A stretch of DNA of 64,000 nt from an uncultured Bacteroidales bacterium (GTDB taxonomy: Bacteria > Bacteroidota > Bacteroidia > Bacteroidales > P3), in the NCBI GenBank assembly GCA_900316055.1, contig ONBK01000013.1:25577-89576 (forward strand). The letters run 5' to 3'. The position numbers and the translations under genes are program-made. Below the pieces are notes generated by a model. It had not been told where the DNA came from and searched no databases. It saw only the letters and a program-made list of their open reading frames with translations. Below, piece after piece: positions 33,693-42,181 of the stretch; the first letter of the stretch is position 1; each line of letters begins with the position of its first letter.

Positions 33693-35519
33693 TCTGTTAA
33701 ACTCAGCTTTCAGCTCGCCAACCTCGAAGGGCAGGCCCATCACCTTGTTGTACTGGGTCATGGGGCACTCCGGGAACTGGGTGCGCAGGTAGCCGGCGAA
33801 CTGGCCGTTGTTGAGCTCGCAGACCACAATCTTTTTGTACTTGCGCAGGATGTCGCCGGTGTTCTTCGGCAGCGGGCAGATGTAGTTGAAGTGGGTGTAG
33901 GCCACCTTCTTGCCTTCGTTGTTCATCTCCTCGACGGCGAGGGTGAGAGCACCACTGGTGCCGCCCCAGCCCACCACGAGCAGGTCGGCGTCTTTGGCGC
34001 CGGTCACCTCCTGGTCGGGGATGTAGTTGGCCACGCGGTTCACCTTCTCCTGACGGTTCTTGGTCATCAGGGCGTGGTTCTCGGGATCGGTGCTGAGAGG
34101 TCCGTCGGGGCACTTCTCAAGACCGCCCACGCGGTGGCTCAGGCCTTCCATGCCGGGGAGAGCCCATTCGCGGGCAAACTTCTCCTCGTCGCGGCGGAAC
34201 GGACGGTAGTTCGGGTCGTTCTCCTTGGCCAGACGCGGCTTGATTTCGGGCATGTCTTTCATGCTGGGAATCTTGAACAGCTGGCTGCCGTTGCCCAGAT
34301 AGCCGTCGGTGAGCAGGATGACGGGGGTCATGTGCTCGAGGGCAATCTTGGCGGCGTTGAAGGCCCAGTAGAAGCAGTTGGCTGAGCTCGAGGCGGCAAC
34401 GACCACCAGGGGAGCCTCGCCATTGCGGCCGTAGAGGGCCTGGTTGAGGTCGCTCTGCTCAGTCTTGGTGGGCAGACCCGTGGAGGGACCGCCGCGCTGC
34501 ACGTCGACGACGACCAAGGGCAGCTCGGTCATCACGGCCAATCCCAGCGCTTCGCTCTTCAGCGAGAGACCGGGACCGGAAGTGCTGGTGCAAGCCAGAG
34601 CACCGGCATAACTGGCGCCGATGGCGGAGCAGATACCGGCAATCTCGTCTTCGGCCTGGAACACACGGGCACCAAGGCTCTTGTGCTTGGCCAGCTCGAC
34701 CATGACGTCGGTAGCAGGGGTGATAGGATAACTGCCGAGGAAGAGACGGCGGCCGCTCTTCTCAGAGGCGGCGAGCAGACCCCAAGCGGTGGCCACGTTA
34801 CCGGTGATGTTGCGGTAGCGGCCCTTCTCCATCTTGTCGGCATGGGCAACCTCGAAGATGTGCGAGTGCATCACCTCCAGCTTGTCGGCATATTCGTAAC
34901 CCTCAGTCAGCACGGCCTTGTTCAGCTCGATGACGGCGGGTTTCTTGGCGAACTTGCGCTCCAGATAGGCAAAGGTATGGTCGAGGGTCTTGTGGGTCGA
35001 GTAGAAGATGATGCCGAGGGCGAACATATTACGGCTCTTGTCGGCGGTCTTCTTGTCCACACCCTGGGCCTCACCGATCTTCTCGGTAAACGAGGTGATG
35101 GGGGCCTTGATGATGGTGTAGGCGCGCTCGAGTTCATCGGTGAAGGGGTTCTCCTTGTAACCGGCCTTCTCCATAGCCTCGTCGGTGAAGGTGTCGATGT
35201 CGACGATGACGGTGGCACCCTTCTTGGCCCACTTCAGCTGCGACTTGAAGGCGGCGGGGTTCATAGCCACCAGAATGTCGCACTTGTCGCCGCTCGAATA
35301 GATGTGGTTACCCACATGCACCTGGTAACCGGAGACACCGGCGATGGTGTTGTGCGGAGCACGGATTTCGGCGGGATAATCGGGGAAGGTGGCGATGTCG
35401 TTACCGGTCAGGGCCGATGCGTCGCTGAACAGTGTGCCGCTAAGCTGCATGCCGTCACCCGAGTCGCCAGCAAATCGGACCACAAGGTCCTCTTTATTAA
35501 CTATCTGATTTTCTGACAT
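33678..35519 (-). CDS. korA: 2-oxoacid:ferredoxin oxidoreductase, fused gamma-alpha subunit
   Basis: 613 residues. The N-terminal 190 residues are the gamma domain (VRFAGDSGDGMQLSGTLFSDA, PAEIRAPHNTIAGVSGYQVHVG) and the rest the alpha domain (GSYPITPATDVMVELAKHK, FQAEDEIAGICSAIGASYAGA, TSTSGPGLSLKSEALGLAVMTELP). Fusion of gamma and alpha is usual for KorA in Bacteroidetes. It forms a complex with KorB. A TATATTTG promoter box lies 45 nt upstream. The codon bias indicates high expression. Confidence 0.92.
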   Translation of the reverse strand: MSENQIVNKEDLVVRFAGDSGDGMQLSGTLFSDASALTGNDIATFPDYPAEIRAPHNTIAGVSGYQVHVGNHIYSSGDKCDILVAMNPAAFKSQLKWAKKGATVIVDIDTFTDEAMEKAGYKENPFTDELERAYTIIKAPITSFTEKIGEAQGVDKKTADKSRNMFALGIIFYSTHKTLDHTFAYLERKFAKKPAVIELNKAVLTEGYEYADKLEVMHSHIFEVAHADKMEKGRYRNITGNVATAWGLLAASEKSGRRLFLGSYPITPATDVMVELAKHKSLGARVFQAEDEIAGICSAIGASYAGALACTSTSGPGLSLKSEALGLAVMTELPLVVVDVQRGGPSTGLPTKTEQSDLNQALYGRNGEAPLVVVAASSSANCFYWAFNAAKIALEHMTPVILLTDGYLGNGSQLFKIPSMKDMPEIKPRLAKENDPNYRPFRRDEEKFAREWALPGMEGLSHRVGGLEKCPDGPLSTDPENHALMTKNRQEKVNRVANYIPDQEVTGAKDADLLVVGWGGTSGALTLAVEEMNNEGKKVAYTHFNYICPLPKNTGDILRKYKKIVVCELNNGQFAGYLRTQFPECPMTQYNKVMGLPFEVGELKAEFNRLLNA

Positions 35520-35563
35520 GTTATTTATGTGTTTTTGTTAATTTTATTATAAAGTTGAAAGTG

Positions 35564-35571
35564 CAAATATA
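35564..35571 (-). promoter_or_regulatory. -7 box of korAB
   Basis: Minus strand TATATTTG, about 45 nt before the korA start, preceded by a T-rich stretch. Confidence 0.6.
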
Positions 35572-35603
35572 CAAAAAAAAAATTACCCTGCAAAAATAAT
35601 TTG

Positions 35604-35681
35604 AGGTTATTGGTTATTGAATGGTTATTGGTTATTGGTTATTGAAGGACTGCCGCGGTCGTGTTGCGCAAGCGTCAATAA
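35604..35681 (+). repeat. GGTTATTG repeats and 32-nt dispersed spacer repeat, copy 1
   Basis: Five GGTTATTG-type units (35605-35645) run into a 32-nt sequence (35650-35681, begins CTGCCGCGGTCGTGTTGCGC, ends GTCAATAA) that is identical to 37729-37760. It contains two short palindromes, CCGCGG and TTGCGCAA. Confidence 0.88.
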
Positions 35682-35692
35682 GCGACAAACCT

Positions 35693-36433
35693 TCACTCTC
35701 CCAGCAACTCTCTATAGATTTCGTAATCGATTTCTTTGAATACATTGAATATCACCCGCAAGCGAGCTCCTTTGCACGCCTCGATGGCTATCTCGGCGGC
35801 ACGGCGGTGGGGGAAGTGGTATTCACCCGTGGAAATGCAACAGAAAGCTATCGAGCGGCATCCCTGTTCTTTGGCTTGATAGAGGCAACTGCGGTAGCAG
35901 GCCGCCAATTGCTCTTCCTGCCCTCTTGTCGGCTCTCCTGCCAGAACGATGGGTCCGACAGTATGTAACACGTATTTGGCCGGCAGATTGTATCCCGGCG
36001 TGATGATGGCGCCTCCAGTGGCTATCTCGCGACCCTGCAGTATGCGGTTGCACTCGAGCCTCAACTGCAGTCCTGCTGCCGAATGGATGGCGTTGTCTAT
36101 ACAGGGGTGGAGCGGATGCCAGCATCCGAGCCCTAATTTGTTGGCGGCATTGACGATTGCGTCGACCTTCAGCCGCGTGATGTCTCCCTGCCAGAGTGGG
36201 GACGAGGGCCTCACGCAACCTTTCTCTTTTCGCTGTGCCGCCAATTCGGCATCCTGAGCCTGCAGGAACTCCTGGCTCAGTGGCTGGGGTTTCCAAATAT
36301 TCATCAGTGCCTGTAGTAGCCGCCGTTTGTCGGCAAGATATCCTGGTATCTCTGCCTGGGCACGGTTCTGTTCCAGCAGGTAGCGTATGCAGAAGTCGAG
36401 GTTCTCTTCTCTTGTTTTTTCGTGTCCCGTCAT
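35693..36433 (-). CDS. Macrodomain protein-ADP-ribose hydrolase
   Basis: 246 residues. N-terminal helical region (LDFCIRYLLEQN, about 13-24) and a macrodomain (about 80-246): GDITRLKVDAIVNAANKLGLGC, the zinc-type CWHPLHPCIDNAIHSAAG and ISTGEYHFPHRRAAEIA. This fits the zinc-dependent macrodomains that remove ADP-ribose from proteins. Such enzymes in other bacteria are linked to a SirTM ADP-ribosyltransferase and lipoyl carrier; none is visible here. Start ATG at 36433; a TTG two codons earlier is possible. A decayed relative of its N-terminus occurs at 60.4 kb. Confidence 0.85.
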   Translation of the reverse strand: MTGHEKTREENLDFCIRYLLEQNRAQAEIPGYLADKRRLLQALMNIWKPQPLSQEFLQAQDAELAAQRKEKGCVRPSSPLWQGDITRLKVDAIVNAANKLGLGCWHPLHPCIDNAIHSAAGLQLRLECNRILQGREIATGGAIITPGYNLPAKYVLHTVGPIVLAGEPTRGQEEQLAACYRSCLYQAKEQGCRSIAFCCISTGEYHFPHRRAAEIAIEACKGARLRVIFNVFKEIDYEIYRELLGE

Positions 36434-36440
36434 TACCAAG

Positions 36441-36650
36441 GGGGTTTAAAGGGTTTAAAGGGTTTAAAAGGTTTAAAGGGTTTAAAGGGTTTAAAGGGTT
36501 TCAAGGGTTTAAAAGGTTTAAAGGGTTTAAAGGGTTTAAAGGGTTTAAAAGGTTTAAAGGGTTTAAAGGGTTTAAAAGGTTTAAAGGGTTTAAAGGGTTT
36601 ATTTAAAGGGTTTAAAAGGTTTAAAGGGTTTAAAGGGTTTAAAGGGTTTA
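36441..36650 (+). repeat. Tandem array of GGGTTTAAA(A)
   Basis: About 210 bp of 9-10 nt units (GGGTTTAAA, sometimes GGTTTAAAA or with one change) between the macrodomain gene and tcdA. It makes long open frames on both strands (Gly-Leu-Lys and Pro-Phe-Lys repeats) that are not genes. A related array follows at 37528-37634. Confidence 0.93.
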
Positions 36651-36656
36651 GTTCAA

Positions 36657-36711
36657 TACCTCCTCTCAAACCTCTCAAACCTCTTTAACCTCTTTAACCT
36701 CTTTAACCTCA
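36657..36711 (+). repeat. Short tandem CCTCTCAAA / CCTCTTTAA
   Basis: Three CCTCTCAAA units and four CCTCTTTAA units, directly abutting the tcdA stop codon. Confidence 0.85.
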
Positions 36712-37524
36712 TCTTTTCTGATACAAGTCTTTCATTATCAATCCGGCAATGGTGAATCCGAAGATGGCGGTGATGTGGGAGGTTGTGCCGTTGATTTGAG
36801 CTTTTGCGCTACACCACTCATGGTTGAGGAGGTCGGCGCGACCTTCGCCCATTTGAGCTTTGGGACACATGCAGGCTGAGGTGCCGCAGGTGCGGGCTTC
36901 CCCCTGGTTGGACAGCAGCTCGGGACTCCACACACACTGGAACTTACGCCCTGGGAAGCGTTTCCGATGCCGCATACGTCGACGCAGCATCGCCGCCAGC
37001 GGACAGCCGTCGACCTTCCAGAACTCGCTGACGCGCACCTTGGTGGGATCCATCTTCAGTGCTGCGCCCATGGAGCTGTAGAATTTTGGTCGCACCAGGC
37101 CTTTGTCGGTGGCTCGAACGATGAGTTCCAGTTTGTCCTTCAAACTGTCAATGGCATCGACGATGAAATCGTATTCTTCAAGGTGAAACTTCTCGGCAGT
37201 GTCGGCACAAAAAATCTCTTGCACGGCCTGAATCTCAGCGGCAGGGTTTATCTCTAACAGACGCTCTCTCAGCGCTTCTACCTTGACACGACCGACGGTG
37301 CGCGTGGTGGCCATTGCTTGACGATTGACATTGGTGATGCAGACGCGGTCGGAGTCGACGAGGGTGAGTCTACGTATTCCGCTGCGTACGAGACTCTCGG
37401 CGCACCACGAACCTACTCCCCCGACACCGAAGATAATGACGCGCGAGGCGGCTATGGCGTTCATCACATTGTCGCCCACCAGCAGGGCTGTGCGGTTCAG
37501 GATGGCTTTTTCGATGGTTTTCAT
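36709..37524 (-). CDS. tcdA: tRNA threonylcarbamoyladenosine dehydratase
   Basis: 271 residues, E1/ThiF-like. Converts t6A37 to cyclic t6A in tRNAs using ATP. ATP-binding ASRVIIFGVGGVGSWCAESLVRSG, then LTLVDSDRVCITNVNRQ and YDFIVDAIDSLKDKLELI. The C-terminus ends in a membrane-like FGFTIAGLIMKDLYQ helix. It is bracketed on both sides by tandem repeat arrays, which begin immediately after the stop and before the start codon. Confidence 0.9.
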   Translation of the reverse strand: MKTIEKAILNRTALLVGDNVMNAIAASRVIIFGVGGVGSWCAESLVRSGIRRLTLVDSDRVCITNVNRQAMATTRTVGRVKVEALRERLLEINPAAEIQAVQEIFCADTAEKFHLEEYDFIVDAIDSLKDKLELIVRATDKGLVRPKFYSSMGAALKMDPTKVRVSEFWKVDGCPLAAMLRRRMRHRKRFPGRKFQCVWSPELLSNQGEARTCGTSACMCPKAQMGEGRADLLNHEWCSAKAQINGTTSHITAIFGFTIAGLIMKDLYQKR

Positions 37525-37527
37525 TTA

Positions 37528-37634
37528 AGGGGTTTAAAAGGTTTAAAGGGTTTAAGGGGTTTAAAAGGTTTAAGGGGTTTAAGGGGTTTAAAAGGTTTAA
37601 GGGGTTTAAGGGGTTTAAAAGGTTTAAGGGGTTG
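37528..37634 (+). repeat. Tandem array of GGGGTTTAAAAGGTTTAA
   Basis: About 107 bp of units alternating GGGGTTTAA and AAGGTTTAA, forming a higher-order 27-28 nt period. It abuts the tcdA start codon and runs into GGTAGTGGG and GGGGTTAAT repeats. Confidence 0.92.
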
Positions 37635-37637
37635 AAT

Positions 37638-37765
37638 GGGGTTAATGGGTAGTGGGTAGTGGGGAGTGGGGAGTGGGGAGTGGGGTTAATGGGGTTAATG
37701 GGTTGAATGGGTAGTGGGTAGTGAAAGGCTGCCGCGGTCGTGTTGCGCAAGCGTCAATAACCTAT
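37638..37765 (+). repeat. GTAGTGGG / GGGGTTAAT repeats and 32-nt dispersed repeat, copy 2
   Basis: Short units GTAGTGG, GGGAGTGG and GGGGTTAAT (37638-37726) lead into the 32-nt repeat (37729-37760) identical to 35650-35681. The rest of this 385-nt intergenic region is AT-rich up to the SMR promoter. Confidence 0.88.
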
Positions 37766-37881
37766 AACCCATAACCTATAACCTTTTTAAACTTTAAAGT
37801 TTACCTGGTAAAATCAAACGTGAAGAATGCTGATTTATTGTACACAAGATAAAAAGATTATCTGTTATGGGAAAAAAGTTG

Positions 37882-37889
37882 TACCTTTG
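37882..37889 (+). promoter_or_regulatory. -7 box of the SMR transporter gene
   Basis: TACCTTTG, 20 nt before the start codon. Confidence 0.65.
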
Positions 37890-37909
37890 CATTCAAAAAT
37901 GAATAAACT

Positions 37910-38233
37910 ATGAACTGGATAATACTGATTGTCGCGGGCTTTTGCGAGGCGGGTTTCACCTTCTGCTTGGGGAAGGCGAAGGATGTTGTTGGCACTGAGT
38001 GGTGGCTGTGGATGGGAGGGTTTCTACTCTTCACCATTGTGAGCATGGGCCTTTTGGCTAAAGCCACCCAAACGATTCCCATCGGCACTGCCTACCCTGT
38101 TTGGACGGGCATTGGCGCGGTGGGTACGGTGTTGCTGGGCATCTTCGTCTTCGATGAACCGACGACCTTCTGGCGCCTCTTCTTTATCTTTACACTGATA
38201 GCCTCCATTGTAGGCCTGAAAGCGGTATCATAA
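37910..38233 (+). CDS. Small multidrug resistance (SugE/Gdx-type) transporter
   Basis: 107 residues, four membrane helices. Proton-coupled exporter of the SMR family. The membrane-embedded glutamate is in AGFCEAGFTF (Glu13). GTAYPVWTGIGAVGTVLLGIFVFDEP is the family signature; the GIGAVG form is closer to SugE/Gdx guanidinium exporters than to EmrE, although the first helix motif is divergent. It ends 9 nt before the next gene, so the two are probably one operon. Confidence 0.85.
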   Translation: MNWIILIVAGFCEAGFTFCLGKAKDVVGTEWWLWMGGFLLFTIVSMGLLAKATQTIPIGTAYPVWTGIGAVGTVLLGIFVFDEPTTFWRLFFIFTLIASIVGLKAVS

Positions 38234-38242
38234 ACTAATGCT

Positions 38243-39631
38243 ATGACGTTGGCGTTTCATCCTTTGACAGTCGCCGACCGGGAGGCGGTGCAGACGGTGA
38301 CGCTCCACGCGGGGCGTCGCAACTGCAACTACACTTTCGCCAACCTGGTGGGATGGCAGTTCTGGTTCCACACGGAGGTGTGTGTGTTTGCCGATGCCGT
38401 GGTGCTGCGCTTCAACCTTGAGGGGAAGAGGGCTTATATGGTATGTACGGCAGGAAATCTGTCGGACACACTCATAGAGGGGTTGTTGTCGGATAGCGGT
38501 GGAGAGATGACACTCCTCGGCCTCGAAGACTCGCAGGTGGCATCGCTTTCACCGTTTTCCTCACATCTTTCATTTCTCGTAGAGTCGCGTCGCAACCAAT
38601 ACGACTACATCTATCGTCGAGCGGACCTCGCCGCACTGCGGGGTGGTTTGCTGAAAGCGAAGCGCAATCATGTCAATCGTTTTCTGACGGAACATCCAGA
38701 CTTCGAATACCGCCAGCTCACACCTGAGCTCTTTGACAAATGCCGCCAACTCACAGCGATATGGCAGGAGAGGAAGGAGGAGAGCGTGACCATCGATGCC
38801 GAGCGGCGTGTGATGGAGACGGTCTTCGCGCACTGGGAGGCATTGGGAATGATTGGCGGTAGCATTTTCGTCGACGGCCGTATGGTGGCATTCACATACG
38901 GTGCCGCTGTCAGCACGGACACCTTCGATGTCTGTGTCGAGAAGGCCGACCGTGGTGTCGAGGGTGCTTTTGCCATCGTCAACCAGCAGTTCGCTGAGCA
39001 TCTGCCGGACCAATACATCTACCTGAACCGCGAAGAGGATATGGGCATCCCGGGACTCCGCAAAGCCAAGCTGTCGTATCATCCAGAGATACTCTTAAGT
39101 TACAACATGGTGAAACTCTCACCTGTGGGGGCAAATCGTCATTTGTCCCTATACCTAACAAGGATGACCGAGGAGGATGCACCACTGACGGTCGAATGGA
39201 TGGTGCGTGAGTATGGCTTTGACTGTGCCGAAGTGGAAGACTGGGTGCAGAACCTCCATTTCAACTGGCCGATGAGCGTCAAGGCCACAGATGGGAAGGG
39301 GAATATGATAGGCTTGCTTAACATGAGCGACTACCGCATCGAGGAGGAGACGCCTCGAATCCTCGTGGATGCGCCCCAACTCCTTGCAGACCTCAATGCT
39401 CGGCGTTATATTGCCGTTTTTTCATTCATCGTTGCCGAGCCCTGGCGTGGCACCCGGCTGAACTATGACATGCTGATGTCTATCATGCCCGAACTGAGGG
39501 CCCGCTACGACTTTGTCTTCATCCCGGTGATGCACCGCCTCAAAACACACCGATACTGGCAGCGTTGGGGTGCGACAGAGTTTTACCGCGACCCCGAGAG
39601 TGTGTACTACAAATTGGAGTTGTCGCGTTAA
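38243..39631 (+). CDS. DUF2156 domain fused to a GNAT-like acetyltransferase domain
   Basis: 462 residues, soluble. The N-terminal 290 residues resemble DUF2156 (the acyl-transfer fold of phosphatidylglycerol lysyltransferases): FHPLTVADREAV, NCNYTFANLVGW, YIYRRADLAALRGGLLKAKRNHVNRF and YIYLNREEDMGIPGLRKAKLSYHP. The C-terminal 160 residues look like a GNAT domain (SLYLTRMTEEDAPL, then VAEPWRGTRLNYDMLMSIMPEL as the acetyl-CoA loop, and HRLKTHRYWQRWGATEFY). Substrate unknown. It converges with pyrG with a 4-nt overlap of the stops. Confidence 0.72.
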   Translation: MTLAFHPLTVADREAVQTVTLHAGRRNCNYTFANLVGWQFWFHTEVCVFADAVVLRFNLEGKRAYMVCTAGNLSDTLIEGLLSDSGGEMTLLGLEDSQVASLSPFSSHLSFLVESRRNQYDYIYRRADLAALRGGLLKAKRNHVNRFLTEHPDFEYRQLTPELFDKCRQLTAIWQERKEESVTIDAERRVMETVFAHWEALGMIGGSIFVDGRMVAFTYGAAVSTDTFDVCVEKADRGVEGAFAIVNQQFAEHLPDQYIYLNREEDMGIPGLRKAKLSYHPEILLSYNMVKLSPVGANRHLSLYLTRMTEEDAPLTVEWMVREYGFDCAEVEDWVQNLHFNWPMSVKATDGKGNMIGLLNMSDYRIEEETPRILVDAPQLLADLNARRYIAVFSFIVAEPWRGTRLNYDMLMSIMPELRARYDFVFIPVMHRLKTHRYWQRWGATEFYRDPESVYYKLELSR

Positions 39632-41253
39632 GACAGGCAGGCCTTCACGAAGGAGAGGAAGAGGGGATGGGGGTTGAGCACGGAGGAGCTGTACTCTGGA
39701 TGGAACTGAGTACCGATGTACCAGCGCTTCTCGGGTATTTCGACAATTTCGACGAGGTTGGCGGCGGGATTGATACCCACGCACTTCATGCCTTTCGATT
39801 CGTACTCGTTGGTGAAGGCATTGTTGAACTCGTAACGATGTCTGTGTCTCTCGCTGATGGTGGGCTTTCCCCCCTTCAGTTTTCCCTTTTCGCCTCCAAA
39901 ATAGGCCTGGTAGACTCTGCTGCCTTCTTTCAGCTCGCAGTCGTAGGCACCCAAGCGCATGGTGCCGCCCATCTGGGTGATGCTCTTCTGCTCCTCCATA
40001 ATGTCGATGACGTTGTGCGGAGTCTTCTCGTCCATCTCACGGCTATTGGCATCCTTGTAACCCAGCACGTTGCGGGCAAACTCGATGACCATCATCTGCA
40101 TACCGAGACAGATGCCGAGGGTGGGGATGTCGTGAGTGCGGGTGTATTCGGCGGCGATAATCTTGCCTTCGATGCCGCGGGAGCCGAAACCGGGGCAGAT
40201 GACGACGCCTGCCAAGCCCTCGAGCTTCTCGGCTACGTTTTCTCGGGTGATTTCCTCGCTGTTGACAAAGTGGAGTTTGGCTTTCACATCGTTGTAAATA
40301 CCGGCGAGGATGAGGCTTTCACGGATACTCTTGTAGGCGTCCTGCAGGTCGTACTTGCCCACGAGGCCGATATGTATTTCGCGTTTGGCGTTGCGCTGTT
40401 TGTTGAGGAAGTCGTGCCACGATTTCATGGCTGGCGTTTCACCGACGGGGATGCCTATTTTGCGAAGGATGGCGGCGTCCAATCCCTGCTTCTGCATGTT
40501 TACCGGCACTTCGTAGATGCTGGGCATATCTTCGCTCTGCACCACGCACTCGAGGTCGACGTTGCAGAAGGAGGCTACTTTCATTCGCATGTGGTCGTCG
40601 AGGTGGCGCTCGGTGCGCAGCACGAGTATGTCGGGCTGGATGCCCATTCCTTGCAATTCCTTCACACTGTGCTGAGTGGGTTTTGTTTTCAGTTCGTCGG
40701 CGGCCTTGAGGTAGGGCACGTAGGTGAGGTGTACACAGACGGCACTGCGACCTAACTGCCAGCGCAGTTGTCGGATGGCCTCCATGAAGGGGGCGCTCTC
40801 GATGTCACCGATGGTGCCGCCGACTTCGGTGATGACGAAATCGAGTTGTTCCTCTTTTTCGTCCTCACGCAGCATGCGGCGCTTGATTTCGTCAGTAATA
40901 TGTGGCACCACCTGAATGGTCTTGCCCAGATAGTCGCCGCGACGCTCACGGTCGATAACAGTCTTGTAGATGCGTCCGGTGGTGATGCTGTTGTTGCGAG
41001 TGGTGTGGATGCCGGTGAATCGCTCGTAGTGTCCGAGGTCGAGGTCGGTTTCAAAACCATCCTCCGTTACATAGCACTCGCCGTGCTCGTAAGGGTTTAG
41101 GGTTCCTGGGTCGATATTGATGTAAGGGTCGAATTTTTGAATAGTGACCTTATAGCCGCGAGCCTGCAGCAAACGGCCAATGCTGGCGGAGATGATTCCC
41201 TTGCCCAAGGAAGAGACTACACCGCCGGTGACAAAAATGTACTTTGTTTCCAT
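39628..41253 (-). CDS. pyrG: CTP synthase
   Basis: 541 residues. Makes CTP from UTP, ATP and glutamine. The N-terminal synthase domain starts KYIFVTGGVVSSLGKGIISASIGRLLQARGY, and the C-terminal glutamine amidotransferase domain has GICLGMQ with the catalytic Cys (about residue 380) and the terminal His-Glu in GTQFHPEYSS. Full length. The 130-nt region before its start contains a GGTTTGA repeat run and no clear promoter box. Confidence 0.97.
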   Translation of the reverse strand: METKYIFVTGGVVSSLGKGIISASIGRLLQARGYKVTIQKFDPYINIDPGTLNPYEHGECYVTEDGFETDLDLGHYERFTGIHTTRNNSITTGRIYKTVIDRERRGDYLGKTIQVVPHITDEIKRRMLREDEKEEQLDFVITEVGGTIGDIESAPFMEAIRQLRWQLGRSAVCVHLTYVPYLKAADELKTKPTQHSVKELQGMGIQPDILVLRTERHLDDHMRMKVASFCNVDLECVVQSEDMPSIYEVPVNMQKQGLDAAILRKIGIPVGETPAMKSWHDFLNKQRNAKREIHIGLVGKYDLQDAYKSIRESLILAGIYNDVKAKLHFVNSEEITRENVAEKLEGLAGVVICPGFGSRGIEGKIIAAEYTRTHDIPTLGICLGMQMMVIEFARNVLGYKDANSREMDEKTPHNVIDIMEEQKSITQMGGTMRLGAYDCELKEGSRVYQAYFGGEKGKLKGGKPTISERHRHRYEFNNAFTNEYESKGMKCVGINPAANLVEIVEIPEKRWYIGTQFHPEYSSSVLNPHPLFLSFVKACLS

Positions 41254-41283
41254 AAATAATAATAATGATAATCTATATATTTA

Positions 41284-41350
41284 TATGAGGGGTTGAAAAG
41301 GTTTGAAAGGTTTGAAGGGTTTGAGGGGTTTGAGGGGTTTGAGAGGGGAT
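41284..41350 (+). repeat. Tandem GGTTTGA-type repeat
   Basis: About seven units of 9-10 nt (GGTTTGAAA, GGGTTTGAG) between pyrG and the SDR gene. It has the same period and purine/T pattern as the GGGTTTAAA arrays. Confidence 0.85.
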
Positions 41351-41382
41351 TAAACTTTAAACTTTAACCGTTACAAAAGCTC

Positions 41383-42090
41383 TTAACTCTCCTTAACGAT
41401 GGGATAGAGTTCAATGAATTCGCCTTGATGGCTTTGGCCGTCATTGATAAGTTCAGCCATCTTGCGGCCTACGGTGTCGATGTCGTGGAAGCCTGGCAGC
41501 GCCATATTGCCGTTGAGGTCGGTGGTGGTGGGGCCAGGGTGGACGGAAAAAATTTCCAGAGGGGTGCCGGCTTGCTGGAACTCGATGGCCATCACGCCCA
41601 TCATGGCGTTCTGGGCGGCCTTGCTGGCCACGTAGGCCAACGGATGCCAGTAAGGGCTGATTTCCGAAGGAACGGTTACGTTGACGATACGACCTGTGTT
41701 TTGGGTCAGCAAGGGCATTAGTGCCTTGGTGAGGGCGAAGGTTCCTATGAAGTTCACGTTGAGGGTTTCTTGGATGTCGTTGAGCACTGTGTGCTGGCTG
41801 TCCACACTCATGTCGCCCGGGATGCCGGCGTTGTTGACGAGCAGCGAGAGTTCGGGATATTTCTCGCCTATCTCCTGGGTGGCCTGTTCGAGGGATGCGA
41901 GGTTGCGCAACTCGATATTTACCCATCCCAGCACGTCGATGCCTGCCGACTTCAGTTCAGTGACAACTTTCTCTGCACGCTGAGCGTCGCGTGCACCAAT
42001 AATTACTTGCCAGCCGCTCATTCCGAGGTACTTGGCAATTCCGTATCCGATGCCTTTATTGGCACCTGTTACCAATGCAATCTTCTTCAT
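41383..42090 (-). CDS. Short-chain dehydrogenase/reductase
   Basis: 235-residue NAD(P)-dependent oxidoreductase. Cofactor motif ALVTGANKGIGYGIA, structural NNAG (LLVNNAGIPGD) and the catalytic YxxxK in LAYVASKAAQN (Tyr-Lys at about 158-162). HPGPTTTDL follows. It resembles carbonyl reductase-like SDRs. Substrate unknown. Appears monocistronic. Confidence 0.88.
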   Translation of the reverse strand: MKKIALVTGANKGIGYGIAKYLGMSGWQVIIGARDAQRAEKVVTELKSAGIDVLGWVNIELRNLASLEQATQEIGEKYPELSLLVNNAGIPGDMSVDSQHTVLNDIQETLNVNFIGTFALTKALMPLLTQNTGRIVNVTVPSEISPYWHPLAYVASKAAQNAMMGVMAIEFQQAGTPLEIFSVHPGPTTTDLNGNMALPGFHDIDTVGRKMAELINDGQSHQGEFIELYPIVKES

Positions 42091-42181
42091 AAGCCCATGA
42101 AACGTATAATGTCGTGTTTTATTGTTCTCTTATCTCAATTTTTGACTTTTTTTTCTTGCGCCTGCGGTGCAGGCGGGGGGG

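Noticed and set aside
36422-36688. Open frames with Gly-Leu-Lys or Pro-Phe-Lys repeats
   Set aside because: They are translations of the GGGTTTAAA tandem array on either strand, without a start context or other sequence.
36441-37760. Possible CRISPR array
   Set aside because: Units are 9-10 nt with no unique spacers and no cas genes; simple tandem repeats.
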